From assembly GCF_003074055.1 (NCBI RefSeq), contig NZ_CP029043.1, positions 1,302,001 to 1,366,000 on the forward strand: a DNA stretch of 64,000 nt, written 5' to 3'. This document shows positions 25,572-33,001 of the stretch, piece after piece. Numbering within the stretch: position 1 is the stretch's first letter; the number at the start of each line of letters is the position of its first letter. The notes beneath the pieces are model-generated. The model ran no database searches. It was not told the origin of the DNA and saw only the letters and a list, made by a program, of their open reading frames with translations. A program made the position numbers and the translations under genes. This DNA is from Streptomyces nigra (GTDB lineage Bacteria > Actinomycetota > Actinomycetes > Streptomycetales > Streptomycetaceae).

Positions 25572-27041
25572 TCACTCCCCGCGCCACCAGCGCAGGAAGC
25601 GCCGCAGCGGGCCCTGTCGCCCGGCCGGCGCGGGCGGCGCCACCGGTGCCGTCGGCGCGGGGGCGGGCGCCTGCATCCTGGGCTGCGGCTCCGAGGCGCC
25701 GATCTGCCAGGTGCTGACGCGCGGCGAGGCCAGCGGGTGCGCGGGCCGGGCCATGACGTCCTGCTGCGGCTTGGGCGCGAACTTGACCGGCAGCTCCACC
25801 AGATGCCGGTTGGAGATGGACGACCACCAGCGCAACTCGTCCTCGGGGATGGCCAGTTGCACATCCGGCAGCCGGGTCAGCAGCGCGTCGACGCCGACAT
25901 CGGCGATGGCACGGCCGATGTCCTGACCGGGGCACTCGTGCGGGCCGCCGCCGAACGCGAGGTGGGAGCGGTTGCCCTGCAGATGGGCGGACAGGTCGGG
26001 CCGGACCCGGGGGTCCACATTGCCCGGGGCGATCCCCATGATGAGGGCGTCGCCCTTGCTGATGTGCTCCCCGCCCAGCTCCGTGTCGTGCTTGGCGACG
26101 TACGGCAGGACGGTGCTGAACGGCGGCTCATCCCACAGGGACTGCTCGACCGCCTCGGGCACCGTCATCTGCCCGCCCTTGAGCTGGGCGCGGAACCGCG
26201 GGTCGGTGAGCACCACCCGCAGCACGTTGGCGATCAGGTTCGCGGTGGCCTCGTAGGCGGCGACCAGGATGATCCGCAGATGCTGCCCGACCTCGTCGTC
26301 GGTCAGCCGCGCCGGGTGGCTGATCAGATGGCTGGTGAAGTCGTCCGCGGGTTCGGCGCGCCGGCGGGCGGTCAGCCGCATCAGGACGTCCATCAGATAC
26401 GCGTTGCTGGCGATGGCCGTCTCGCTGCCCTTGGGCATGTCACGGGCGGCCTGCACGATCTGGTCGTTGTACTCGTCGGGCATGCCGAGGATCTCGCACA
26501 TCACCATCATCGGCAGATGCTCCGCGAACTGGCTGACCAGGTCGGCGCCGCCCTCCTCGCAGAACTGGTTGACCAGGTGCTGGGTCGCGCGGTTGATGTA
26601 CCGGCGGATCCCGCGGTGGTCGATGGTCGAGATGGCGCCGGTGACCGCGCCCCGCAGCCGCAGATGCTCGTCCCCCTCGGCGTGGACGCAGATGGGCTGC
26701 CAGGCGAAGTGCGGCATCATCGGGTGCTCGGGCCTGACCGTGCCGTCCTGCAGCGCCGACCACTGCCGGGTGTCGCGGCAGAACTGCGAGGGGCTGCGCA
26801 CCATGTGCAGATTTTCGGCGTGCCCCAGGACCAGCCAGATCGGCACGTCGTCGTGCAGCAGCACGGGGGCCACGGGCCCGTGCTCGGCACGGAGCTTCTC
26901 GTAGACGGCCGCCAGATCCTCCGCCTCGGGCCCGTACAGCCGGCGCAGCCCGCCGGGGCCGATGCCGTGTGCGGGGCAGCCCGGGGGCGGGGTGGCCGTG
27001 GGATCGTCCATACCGGTGGGGAAAAGGGATTCAGACGTCAC
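25572..27041 (-). CDS. rarE: CYP157-type cytochrome P450 of conservon 9 (RarE/CvnE9-like), ExxR motif missing
   Basis: A 489-residue cytochrome P450. The heme ligand is C370 in FGGGPHECPGQD. The usually invariant K-helix ExxR is replaced by E299-Q-S-L-W303, so the Arg is absent, and the I-helix reads AAYEATAN instead of AGxDT. EQSLW is the known signature of the CYP157 family, whose members accompany conservons in Streptomyces, so this is not decay. The C-terminus has a Pro/Ala linker and a basic Trp-rich end (LRRFLRWWRGE) that could touch the membrane. The GTG at 27041 has GGAG 8 bases upstream. It is the last gene of rarABCDE; its reaction is unknown. Confidence 0.88.
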   Translation of the reverse strand: MTSESLFPTGMDDPTATPPPGCPAHGIGPGGLRRLYGPEAEDLAAVYEKLRAEHGPVAPVLLHDDVPIWLVLGHAENLHMVRSPSQFCRDTRQWSALQDGTVRPEHPMMPHFAWQPICVHAEGDEHLRLRGAVTGAISTIDHRGIRRYINRATQHLVNQFCEEGGADLVSQFAEHLPMMVMCEILGMPDEYNDQIVQAARDMPKGSETAIASNAYLMDVLMRLTARRRAEPADDFTSHLISHPARLTDDEVGQHLRIILVAAYEATANLIANVLRVVLTDPRFRAQLKGGQMTVPEAVEQSLWDEPPFSTVLPYVAKHDTELGGEHISKGDALIMGIAPGNVDPRVRPDLSAHLQGNRSHLAFGGGPHECPGQDIGRAIADVGVDALLTRLPDVQLAIPEDELRWWSSISNRHLVELPVKFAPKPQQDVMARPAHPLASPRVSTWQIGASEPQPRMQAPAPAPTAPVAPPAPAGRQGPLRRFLRWWRGE

Positions 27042-27132
27042 GATGGTCGCTCCGAAACGAGGTTGTCCGGTTGCAGGGGGTCGGGGGAAGGTCCCGGTCG
27101 GCACCGGCGGCACGGCTCGACCGGCGGGTGGC

Positions 27133-27753
27133 TCACACAGGCGTCTTGGCCGTCGCCAGTGAGTGCAGGAAGTGCATCAGGGTCATCAGGACGTCCCGGC
27201 TGGAGGCCCGGCGGCGGACGTCGCACTCGACGATGGGGATCTCCTCGGCCAGGTCGAGGGCGGTGCGCAGATCGGCGACGGGGTAACGGGGCGCGTCCGG
27301 GAAGGTGTTGACGGCCACGACGAACGGCACACCGCGTTCCTCGAGCCGCCCTATGACGTCGAAGCTGACCTCCAGGCGGCGGGTGTCGACCAGGACGACC
27401 GCGCCCAGCGCGCCCTCGAACAGCCCGTTCCACAGGAACCAGAAGCGTTCCTGGCCCGGGGTGCCGAACAGGTACAGCACGAGTTGTTCCGTGATGCTGA
27501 TGCGGCCGAAGTCCATGGCGACGGTGGTGGCCGTCTTGGTGTCCGAGCCGTAGTTGTCGTCGACGCCGATACCGGCCTGCGTCATGGTCTCCTCGGTGGT
27601 CAGCGGTTTGATCTCGCTGACCGACCCGACCATGGTGGTCTTGCCGACGCCGAAGCCACCCACGATCACGATCTTGACCGCGGCCTCGGCCGTGTGCGGC
27701 AACTGGTCCTCGGTCCGTGGACCAGGGACGACGTCAGAGCTTTTGAAGTCCAT
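27133..27753 (-). CDS. rarD: Ras-like GTP-binding protein of conservon 9 (RarD/CvnD9)
   Basis: A 206-residue small GTPase of the CvnD/MglA-like group. The P-loop is G32-G-F-G-V-G-K-T39, switch regions contain TMTQAGIGVDDN and LFGTPGQERF (the DxxG element changed to GTPGQ), and AVNTFPD occupies the place of NKxD. In the known rar conservon it interacts with the sensor and roadblock proteins at the membrane to delay aerial growth and antibiotic onset, in a eukaryotic G-protein-like manner. It overlaps the preceding DUF742 gene by 20 bases. Confidence 0.93.
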   Translation of the reverse strand: MDFKSSDVVPGPRTEDQLPHTAEAAVKIVIVGGFGVGKTTMVGSVSEIKPLTTEETMTQAGIGVDDNYGSDTKTATTVAMDFGRISITEQLVLYLFGTPGQERFWFLWNGLFEGALGAVVLVDTRRLEVSFDVIGRLEERGVPFVVAVNTFPDAPRYPVADLRTALDLAEEIPIVECDVRRRASSRDVLMTLMHFLHSLATAKTPV

Positions 27754-28135
27754 GCATCACCGCTTCGAGGATTGAACGGTCGGCGACGGCCTGGCGCACG
27801 ATCGGAGCGCGGGCGGTCACCAGCCCGGCCGTGAGCATGTCGGTGAGAACGACCGTCATCATGCTGAACGGCAGGTTGAGATAGGCCGAGAGCTCGGCCA
27901 CGGACAGGGGGGCGGTGCACAGCCGGAGCAGTGCCGCCTGTTCCGGTGTGGCGGAGGGCGGAGGGTCGGCGCGCGCCACGATCAGCGTGACGAGGTCGAG
28001 GTCCCCGTCGCGCTCCCCGCCGTCCGGACCGGCCACCACGAAGAGCCGTTCCGGGTTCTTCTGCTTGCCGGTGGGGGCGGGTGGCGGAGGTAAGTGCTCC
28101 TGGGACTGTCGCCGCCGGCGTTTCGGAGGAGTCAT
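27734..28135 (-). CDS. rarC: DUF742 protein of conservon 9 (RarC/CvnC9)
   Basis: A 133-residue DUF742 protein, which has a winged-helix-like core (RLCTAPLSVAELSAYLNLPF, then MMTVVLTDMLTAGLVTARAP). The N-terminus is a basic, Pro-rich leader. In conservons it joins the sensor, roadblock protein and GTPase in a membrane-associated complex. Its start overlaps the roadblock gene by 4 bases, and its own end overlaps the GTPase gene by 20 bases, keeping stoichiometry linked. Confidence 0.9.
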   Translation of the reverse strand: MTPPKRRRRQSQEHLPPPPAPTGKQKNPERLFVVAGPDGGERDGDLDLVTLIVARADPPPSATPEQAALLRLCTAPLSVAELSAYLNLPFSMMTVVLTDMLTAGLVTARAPIVRQAVADRSILEAVMHGLQKL

Positions 28136-28539
28136 ACGGTCTGCCCGTTCCGCCGGGGCGGACTCGTGAGATGGGCGCCGATCCGGGCCACGAGGTCGGA
28201 CATGCGGTTGCTCATACGGCCGGGCTCGGCGAACGTGTCGGAGAGGACCGCGAGATAGGCGTTGGCGCCGGCGGCCATCAGATAGAAGTAGCCGCCGTTG
28301 ATCTCGATCAGGACCATCTTCATCTTGCCGTCGCTCTTCGGGATCTCCTGCGCGACCGCGCTGGCCAGGCTCTGCAGTCCGGCGCAGGCCGCCGCGACCC
28401 GGTCGGCGGTGTCGGCCTCACCGCCGTAGCGGGCGATGCGCAGACCGTCGGCGGACAGCACGACGATCATCTGGATGCCTGGTACGCCGTCGTAGAGCTC
28501 CTTGAGCATCCAGTCGAAGTTGGCACGCTGCTGGATCAC
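28132..28539 (-). CDS. rarB: Roadblock/LC7 protein of conservon 9 (RarB/CvnB9)
   Basis: A 135-residue roadblock/LC7 domain protein. The fold spans about residues 8-115 (DWMLKELYDGVPGIQMIVVL, SADGLRIARYGGEADTADRV, and MKMVLIEINGGYFYLMAAG). Such proteins act as regulators of the Ras-like partner, comparable to MglB. It overlaps the sensor gene by 4 bases upstream and the DUF742 gene by 4 bases downstream. Confidence 0.92.
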   Translation of the reverse strand: MIQQRANFDWMLKELYDGVPGIQMIVVLSADGLRIARYGGEADTADRVAAACAGLQSLASAVAQEIPKSDGKMKMVLIEINGGYFYLMAAGANAYLAVLSDTFAEPGRMSNRMSDLVARIGAHLTSPPRRNGQTV

Positions 28540-30128
28540 TTGAGGTCCCCCTCGTCATCGGCCTCGGGGCGGGCCGGTTGGGTTCGCGGTTGGAGTGTGA
28601 GCGGGTCCGGCTTGTCCTTCAGCCCGTTCCAGAACGCCTCCACCCAGGCTCCGGGTACGGGCTCGTCCTCCGCCGGCGTGGGATCGGGCTCGGACCTGCG
28701 CGTCGACCAGATGGTCGGCCGGCCCTCCCGCTCCGCCTGCTCGATGGCCGCCTGCTCGGCGATCCGCTTGCTGAGCGGGGTCTTGACCCGGCTGCGGCGC
28801 TGGGGAAGCCCGTTCGAGGTCCACTCGGTGACCACCGGGACGTCGTCCTCCATGGAGACCACGGCCGGGATCTTCGGGCTGGTGGGGCGGCGCTTCTTGG
28901 GGGCCCGCTTGGGCCCCTCGAGCACCTCGGAGCCCTCCGCCTTGGGCGCGGCGCCGGCGCCGATGCCGTGGGCGAGACCGGGCGCGGGCTCGGTGGTCAT
29001 CATGTCGCGCGGCACGACGAGGACGGCACGGACACCGCCGTACGCCGAGGACCGCAGCGAGACCTGCATGTTGTACGCCGTGCACAGGCGTCCGACGACG
29101 GCCAGGCCGAGGCGCGGGGACTCGCCGAGGTCCTGGAGGTCGGTGCCCTGCTTGGCGCGTTCGAGCATGCCCTCGACCCGGGCGCGGGCCTCCTCGCTGA
29201 GGCTGACGCCGGCGTCCTCGATCTCGATGGCGACGCCGGTCTGTACCTCGGTGGCGGTGACGTGCACCTTGGTCTGCGGCGGCGAGTAACGCGTGGCGTT
29301 GTCGAGGAGTTCGGCCGCCGCGTGGATGACGGGCTCGACGGAGATGCCCGCGATGTTGACCTTGGCGATGGAGTCCAGGCTGATGCGGCGGTACTCCAGG
29401 ATGCGGGACATGGCACCGCGCAGCACGCTGTACAGCGGGACGGGCTCGGGCCACTGGCGGCTGGGACGGCCGCCGCCGAGCACGGAGATGGAGTCGGCGA
29501 GGCGGCCGATCAGCATGGTGCCGTGGTCGATGCGGAGCAGGTCGTCGAAGACCTCGGGGTTGCGCCCGTGGTCCTCCTCCATCTCCCTGAGTTCCACGGC
29601 CTGCTGGTGGACGATCGACTGGACGCGCCGGGCGATGTCGACGAAGGACCGCTGGGCGGAGTCGCGCAGCGCCTCCTCGTGGTCGACCAGGTCGATCATG
29701 TGCCGTACGAACTCGATCTGCACGGGCGGGAGGTGGACGTACGACGGGTCGATCTCCCCCAGGTCCCGCATCACCTCGTACGGCGAGGCGCCGCGCCGCA
29801 GCCGGTCGATCGCCGCCGGTGTGATCTCCGTGGCGAGGCGGACGAGCTCCTCGTCGTGGGCGGCGACGCGCCGTTCCAGATACGCGGTGTGACGGGCGTG
29901 CTCGACCTGTGCGTCCCGCAGGGCGCGGCCGCGGCGGACGGCTTCCGCCGCGCAGGCCAGGACGAGCAGCAAGGCCACGGCACCGCACACGCCGACGGCC
30001 GTCCGGGCCGGTTCCGCCACGAGGGCGACGGCGGCTCCGGTCGCCGCGGCCATCGCTATGGCCGGCAGCAGCAGCACGCGCGCATACGGGAGTTCGCGCC
30101 GACGGGGCGGGGATTGAACGCTCACCAT
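28536..30128 (-). CDS. rarA: Sensor histidine kinase-like protein of conservon 9 (RarA/CvnA9)
   Basis: A 530-residue membrane sensor. Two hydrophobic segments near the N-terminus (about 16-35 and 38-58) are followed by a coiled-coil/dimerisation part (RRVAAHDEELVRLATEITPA) and a helical nitrate-sensor-like region. A GHKL ATPase domain lies at about 255-370 (HAAAELLDNATRYSPPQTKV, then LGLAVVGRLCTAY). No classical phosphoacceptor His box is obvious. The C-terminus (about 390-530) is a basic/acidic disordered tail with several Lys-Arg clusters. It starts the rarABCDE operon; no response regulator is present, since the GTPase module takes its place. Confidence 0.92.
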   Translation of the reverse strand: MVSVQSPPRRRELPYARVLLLPAIAMAAATGAAVALVAEPARTAVGVCGAVALLLVLACAAEAVRRGRALRDAQVEHARHTAYLERRVAAHDEELVRLATEITPAAIDRLRRGASPYEVMRDLGEIDPSYVHLPPVQIEFVRHMIDLVDHEEALRDSAQRSFVDIARRVQSIVHQQAVELREMEEDHGRNPEVFDDLLRIDHGTMLIGRLADSISVLGGGRPSRQWPEPVPLYSVLRGAMSRILEYRRISLDSIAKVNIAGISVEPVIHAAAELLDNATRYSPPQTKVHVTATEVQTGVAIEIEDAGVSLSEEARARVEGMLERAKQGTDLQDLGESPRLGLAVVGRLCTAYNMQVSLRSSAYGGVRAVLVVPRDMMTTEPAPGLAHGIGAGAAPKAEGSEVLEGPKRAPKKRRPTSPKIPAVVSMEDDVPVVTEWTSNGLPQRRSRVKTPLSKRIAEQAAIEQAEREGRPTIWSTRRSEPDPTPAEDEPVPGAWVEAFWNGLKDKPDPLTLQPRTQPARPEADDEGDLK

Positions 30129-30577
30129 GTGGGCCCTCTGAAATGAATCGGGTGGGTGTAGGGGGAGCTTGCAGTGGGGTACGTCATGGGTATGTCGGAC
30201 TTCTCCGAGCTATAGGGAACAAGCGCACGAATACACCTCAACTCGGTGCGCTGCGGGCGAGCTTAGTCCGACCGGATCATCGCCGTGTCATATTCAGCAA
30301 GCACCTGAAATGGCCCGGGCGACAGGAGTACCCTCGGCTCTTTTGCACGCTGGGCACGCGTTCGAACACGGAACGTCATGGCGGACGTGTGTGCGAAAAA
30401 CACTCACCGTGACGAGTGAGAGGCCGCGTTCCGGTGCGACGTAAGCGGAAGTGTGACGTCCGGGGCGGGTGACAACCCGAGAGAGATGTGGCGCGCGAGA
30501 CGAACCGAACAGCCGATCCACGGCTGGTTCCGCGACCACCGACCCTGGCGGTGGTCATGCGGCCCGGAAACACGAAA
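30129..30577. other. Intergenic region between rarA and helR
   Basis: The 5' side holds the rarA promoter region; the base composition is lower in G+C between about 30170 and 30320 than anywhere nearby, which fits promoter DNA. A short dyad CTCAC...GTGAG is at 30402-30420. I see no convincing gene; frames here run into helR but have no start signal of their own. Confidence 0.5.
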
Positions 30578-30602
30578 GGCAAGGAGTCACGTACTCCTTG
30601 CC
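30578..30602. promoter_or_regulatory. 25-bp inverted repeat upstream of helR
   Basis: Perfect 10-base arms GGCAAGGAGT and ACTCCTTGCC enclose CACGT. It is followed by an AT-rich GATATAG at 30611-30617, a possible -10 element. The position, 48-72 bases before the helR start, fits an operator or an RNA hairpin. Its arms share GGCAAG/CTTGCC with the nearby rifamycin-associated element. Confidence 0.55.
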
Positions 30603-30624
30603 ACTCTCAAGATATAGCGCACCC

Positions 30625-30645
30625 CCCGGCTTGCGGCAAGGCCCC
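30625..30645. promoter_or_regulatory. Rifamycin-associated element (RAE) of helR
   Basis: The core GGCTTGCGGCAAGGCCCC matches the known RAE inverted repeat (GGGGCTTGCGGCAAG plus CCCC), which lies before rifamycin-inactivating genes and helR in actinomycetes and is needed for induction by rifamycins. It ends about 5 bases before the helR ATG and displaces a normal Shine-Dalgarno sequence. Confidence 0.85.
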
Positions 30646-30649
30646 CTCC

Positions 30650-32905
30650 ATGACGCACAATCTCCGGCCTGACCTGGAAACTCTTTCCGGCGCCTCGGCG
30701 ACCCAGATCGGAGCACCCGCTGTGCACCCCCTCCCCACGACCGCGTTCGCCCTGGACGACCGCCGGCGCGCCAAGGCCGACCCGGCCCTGATCGCCGCCG
30801 ACGACGAGCATTTCGCCGCCATCGCACGCTGCCTGGAGGAGACCACGGCCGACCTCACCGCCCGGCTCACCGCCGAGCGCAGGGCGGAGGGCGGCCTGGG
30901 CCGGCAGGCCATGGACCGGGACGCGGAGATCCACCGCCTCACCAGCCGGCTGCGCACCCTGCGCCGCTTCGGCCTCGACCTGTGTCTGGGCCGGATGGTC
31001 TTCGCCGACGACCCGCGTCCCGTGTACGTCGGACGGCTCGGCCTCACCGACAGCACCGGCCGCCGGCTGCTGGTCGACTGGTGCTCCCCCGCCGCCGAGC
31101 CGTTCTTCGGCGCCACCCACGCCCGTCCGATGGGCCTGACGAGCCGCCGCCGCTACCGGTGGACCGGCGGCCGGATCAGCGACTACTGGGACGAGGTGTT
31201 CACCCCGGACGGCCTGGAGGAGCACGCCGCGCTCGACGACCAGTCGGCGTTCGTCGCGAGCCTCGCCGGGAACCGCTCGGCCCGGATGCGGGACGTCCTC
31301 GGCACCATCCAGGCCGACCAGGACGCCATCATCCGCGCCGGGTCCCGAGGGGCGCTCGTCGTCGACGGCGGGCCGGGCACCGGCAAGACCGTGGTCGCCC
31401 TGCACCGCTCGGCCTACCTTCTGCACTCCGACCCGCGCCTCGGGCACCGCAGGAGCGGTGTGCTGTTCGTCGGCCCGCACCGACCGTATCTGGCGTACGT
31501 CTCCGACGTGCTGCCCAGCCTCGGCGAGGAGGGCGTGCAGACCTGCGTGCTGCGGGACCTCGTGGCCGAGGGCGCGACGGCCGGTGTCGAGGCGGACCCG
31601 GAGGTGGCCCGGCTGAAGGCGTCGGCGGACCTGGTGCGGGCGATCGAGAAGGCCGTCCGCTTCTACGAGGAGCCGCCGGCCGAGGGCATGACGGTGACCA
31701 CCCCCTGGTCCGCGATCCCGTTGAGCGCCACCGACTGGGCGGTCGCGTTCGACGCGGCGGAACCCGGCACCCCGCACAACGAGGCCCGCGCCCAGGTCTG
31801 GGAGGAACTGCTCACCCTGCTGATCGACCGGCACGAGGAGGACGCCTCCGGCGACGACGCGGAGATCCCGTCCCAGCTGCTGCGCCGCTCGCTGGACCGG
31901 CACCGGGAGCTGCGGGCGGCCTTCGACCGGGCGTGGCCGCTCCTCGAGGCGGCCGACCTGGTCGGCGACCTGTGGACGGTCCCGGCGTATCTGAGGCTGT
32001 GCGCCCCGTGGCTCACTCCGGACGAGGTACGGCTGCTGCAGCGTGAGCGGCCGGACGCCTGGACGGTGTCCGACCTGCCGCTGCTGGACGCGGCCCGGCA
32101 GCGGCTCGGCGACCCTGAGGCGGCCCGGCGCGCGCAGCGGCACGCTCGGACGCTGGCCGTGCAGCGGGAGCGGATGACGCAGGTCGTGGACAACCTGATC
32201 GCCGCCGTCGCGGACTCGGGCGCGGACGGCGACGACGGCGAGGGCCTGGTGCGGATGCTGCGTGGTGAGGACGCCCGGGTGAGCCTGGTCGACGACGCGG
32301 AGCTGACCGCGCCCGACCCGGATCTGCTGGCGGGTCCGTTCGCGCACATCGTCGTCGACGAGGCGCAGGAACTCACGGACGCCGAGTGGCAGATGCTGCT
32401 GGGGCGGTGCCCGTCCCGGAGCTTCACCGTCGTCGGTGACCGCGCCCAGGCCCGGCACGGCTTCACCGAGTCCTGGCGGGAACGTCTGGAGCGCGTCGGG
32501 CTCGACCGGGTCGAGGAGGCGTCCCTGACCGTCAACTACCGCACCCCGCGGGAGATCATGGCGGAGGCGGAGCCGGTGATCCGGGCGGTGCTGCCGGACG
32601 CCAACGTGCCGACGTCCATCCGCAGCGGCGGCTTCCCCGTGGTGCACGGCTCGGTTTCGGAACTGGAGTCGGTCGTGGAGTCCTGGCTGGCCGCGAACGA
32701 CGACGGGATCGCCTGTGTCATCGGCGCCCCCGCGTTCCCGTCGACGGACCGGGTGCGCTCGCTGCCGCCGGAGCTGACCAAGGGGCTGGAGTTCGACCTG
32801 GTGGTGCTGGTCCGCCCCGAGCGTTTCGGCGAGGGCGTCGAGGGCGCGGTGGACCACTACGTCTCGATGACCCGCGCCACCCGGCAGCTGGTCGTCCTGA
32901 GCTGA
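30650..32905 (+). CDS. helR: HelR: HelD/UvrD-like RNA polymerase-recycling ATPase
   Basis: A 751-residue superfamily 1 helicase-like protein. The N-terminal ~100 residues are helical and would form the coiled-coil arm that enters the RNA polymerase secondary channel. Walker A is GGPGTGKT at about 240-247, the DEAQEL Walker B is at about 567, and GDRAQARHG, LTVNYRTPREIM and ELTKGLEFDLVVLV give the other SF1 motifs. HelR proteins displace rifamycins from RNA polymerase and confer tolerance. The RAE just upstream is strong evidence for HelR rather than another HelD paralogue. The ATG at 30650 directly follows the RAE. It converges on the HelY-like gene across a large hairpin. Confidence 0.88.
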   Translation: MTHNLRPDLETLSGASATQIGAPAVHPLPTTAFALDDRRRAKADPALIAADDEHFAAIARCLEETTADLTARLTAERRAEGGLGRQAMDRDAEIHRLTSRLRTLRRFGLDLCLGRMVFADDPRPVYVGRLGLTDSTGRRLLVDWCSPAAEPFFGATHARPMGLTSRRRYRWTGGRISDYWDEVFTPDGLEEHAALDDQSAFVASLAGNRSARMRDVLGTIQADQDAIIRAGSRGALVVDGGPGTGKTVVALHRSAYLLHSDPRLGHRRSGVLFVGPHRPYLAYVSDVLPSLGEEGVQTCVLRDLVAEGATAGVEADPEVARLKASADLVRAIEKAVRFYEEPPAEGMTVTTPWSAIPLSATDWAVAFDAAEPGTPHNEARAQVWEELLTLLIDRHEEDASGDDAEIPSQLLRRSLDRHRELRAAFDRAWPLLEAADLVGDLWTVPAYLRLCAPWLTPDEVRLLQRERPDAWTVSDLPLLDAARQRLGDPEAARRAQRHARTLAVQRERMTQVVDNLIAAVADSGADGDDGEGLVRMLRGEDARVSLVDDAELTAPDPDLLAGPFAHIVVDEAQELTDAEWQMLLGRCPSRSFTVVGDRAQARHGFTESWRERLERVGLDRVEEASLTVNYRTPREIMAEAEPVIRAVLPDANVPTSIRSGGFPVVHGSVSELESVVESWLAANDDGIACVIGAPAFPSTDRVRSLPPELTKGLEFDLVVLVRPERFGEGVEGAVDHYVSMTRATRQLVVLS

Positions 32906-32910
32906 ACGGC

Positions 32911-32959
32911 GGAGGGCCCGTGCCGGCCGGGGGTCTCCCCCGGCCGGCACGAGCCCTCC
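32911..32959. terminator. Bidirectional hairpin terminator between helR and helY
   Basis: Arms of about 23 bases (GGAGGGCCCGTGCCGGCC and GGCCGGCACGAGCCCTCC, one mismatch) close on a 3-base loop. It starts 5 bases after the helR stop and 43 bases beyond the HelY-like gene stop. Confidence 0.8.
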
Positions 32960-33001
32960 GTGTCCGCTCGGCCCAACGCTCAGACCATGCTTATCCCACG
33001 C

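Noticed and set aside
25572..27041. P450 considered as a pseudogene because ExxR is missing
   Set aside because: The frame is intact, the heme loop is complete and EQSLW is the known CYP157 signature, so the change is a family trait.
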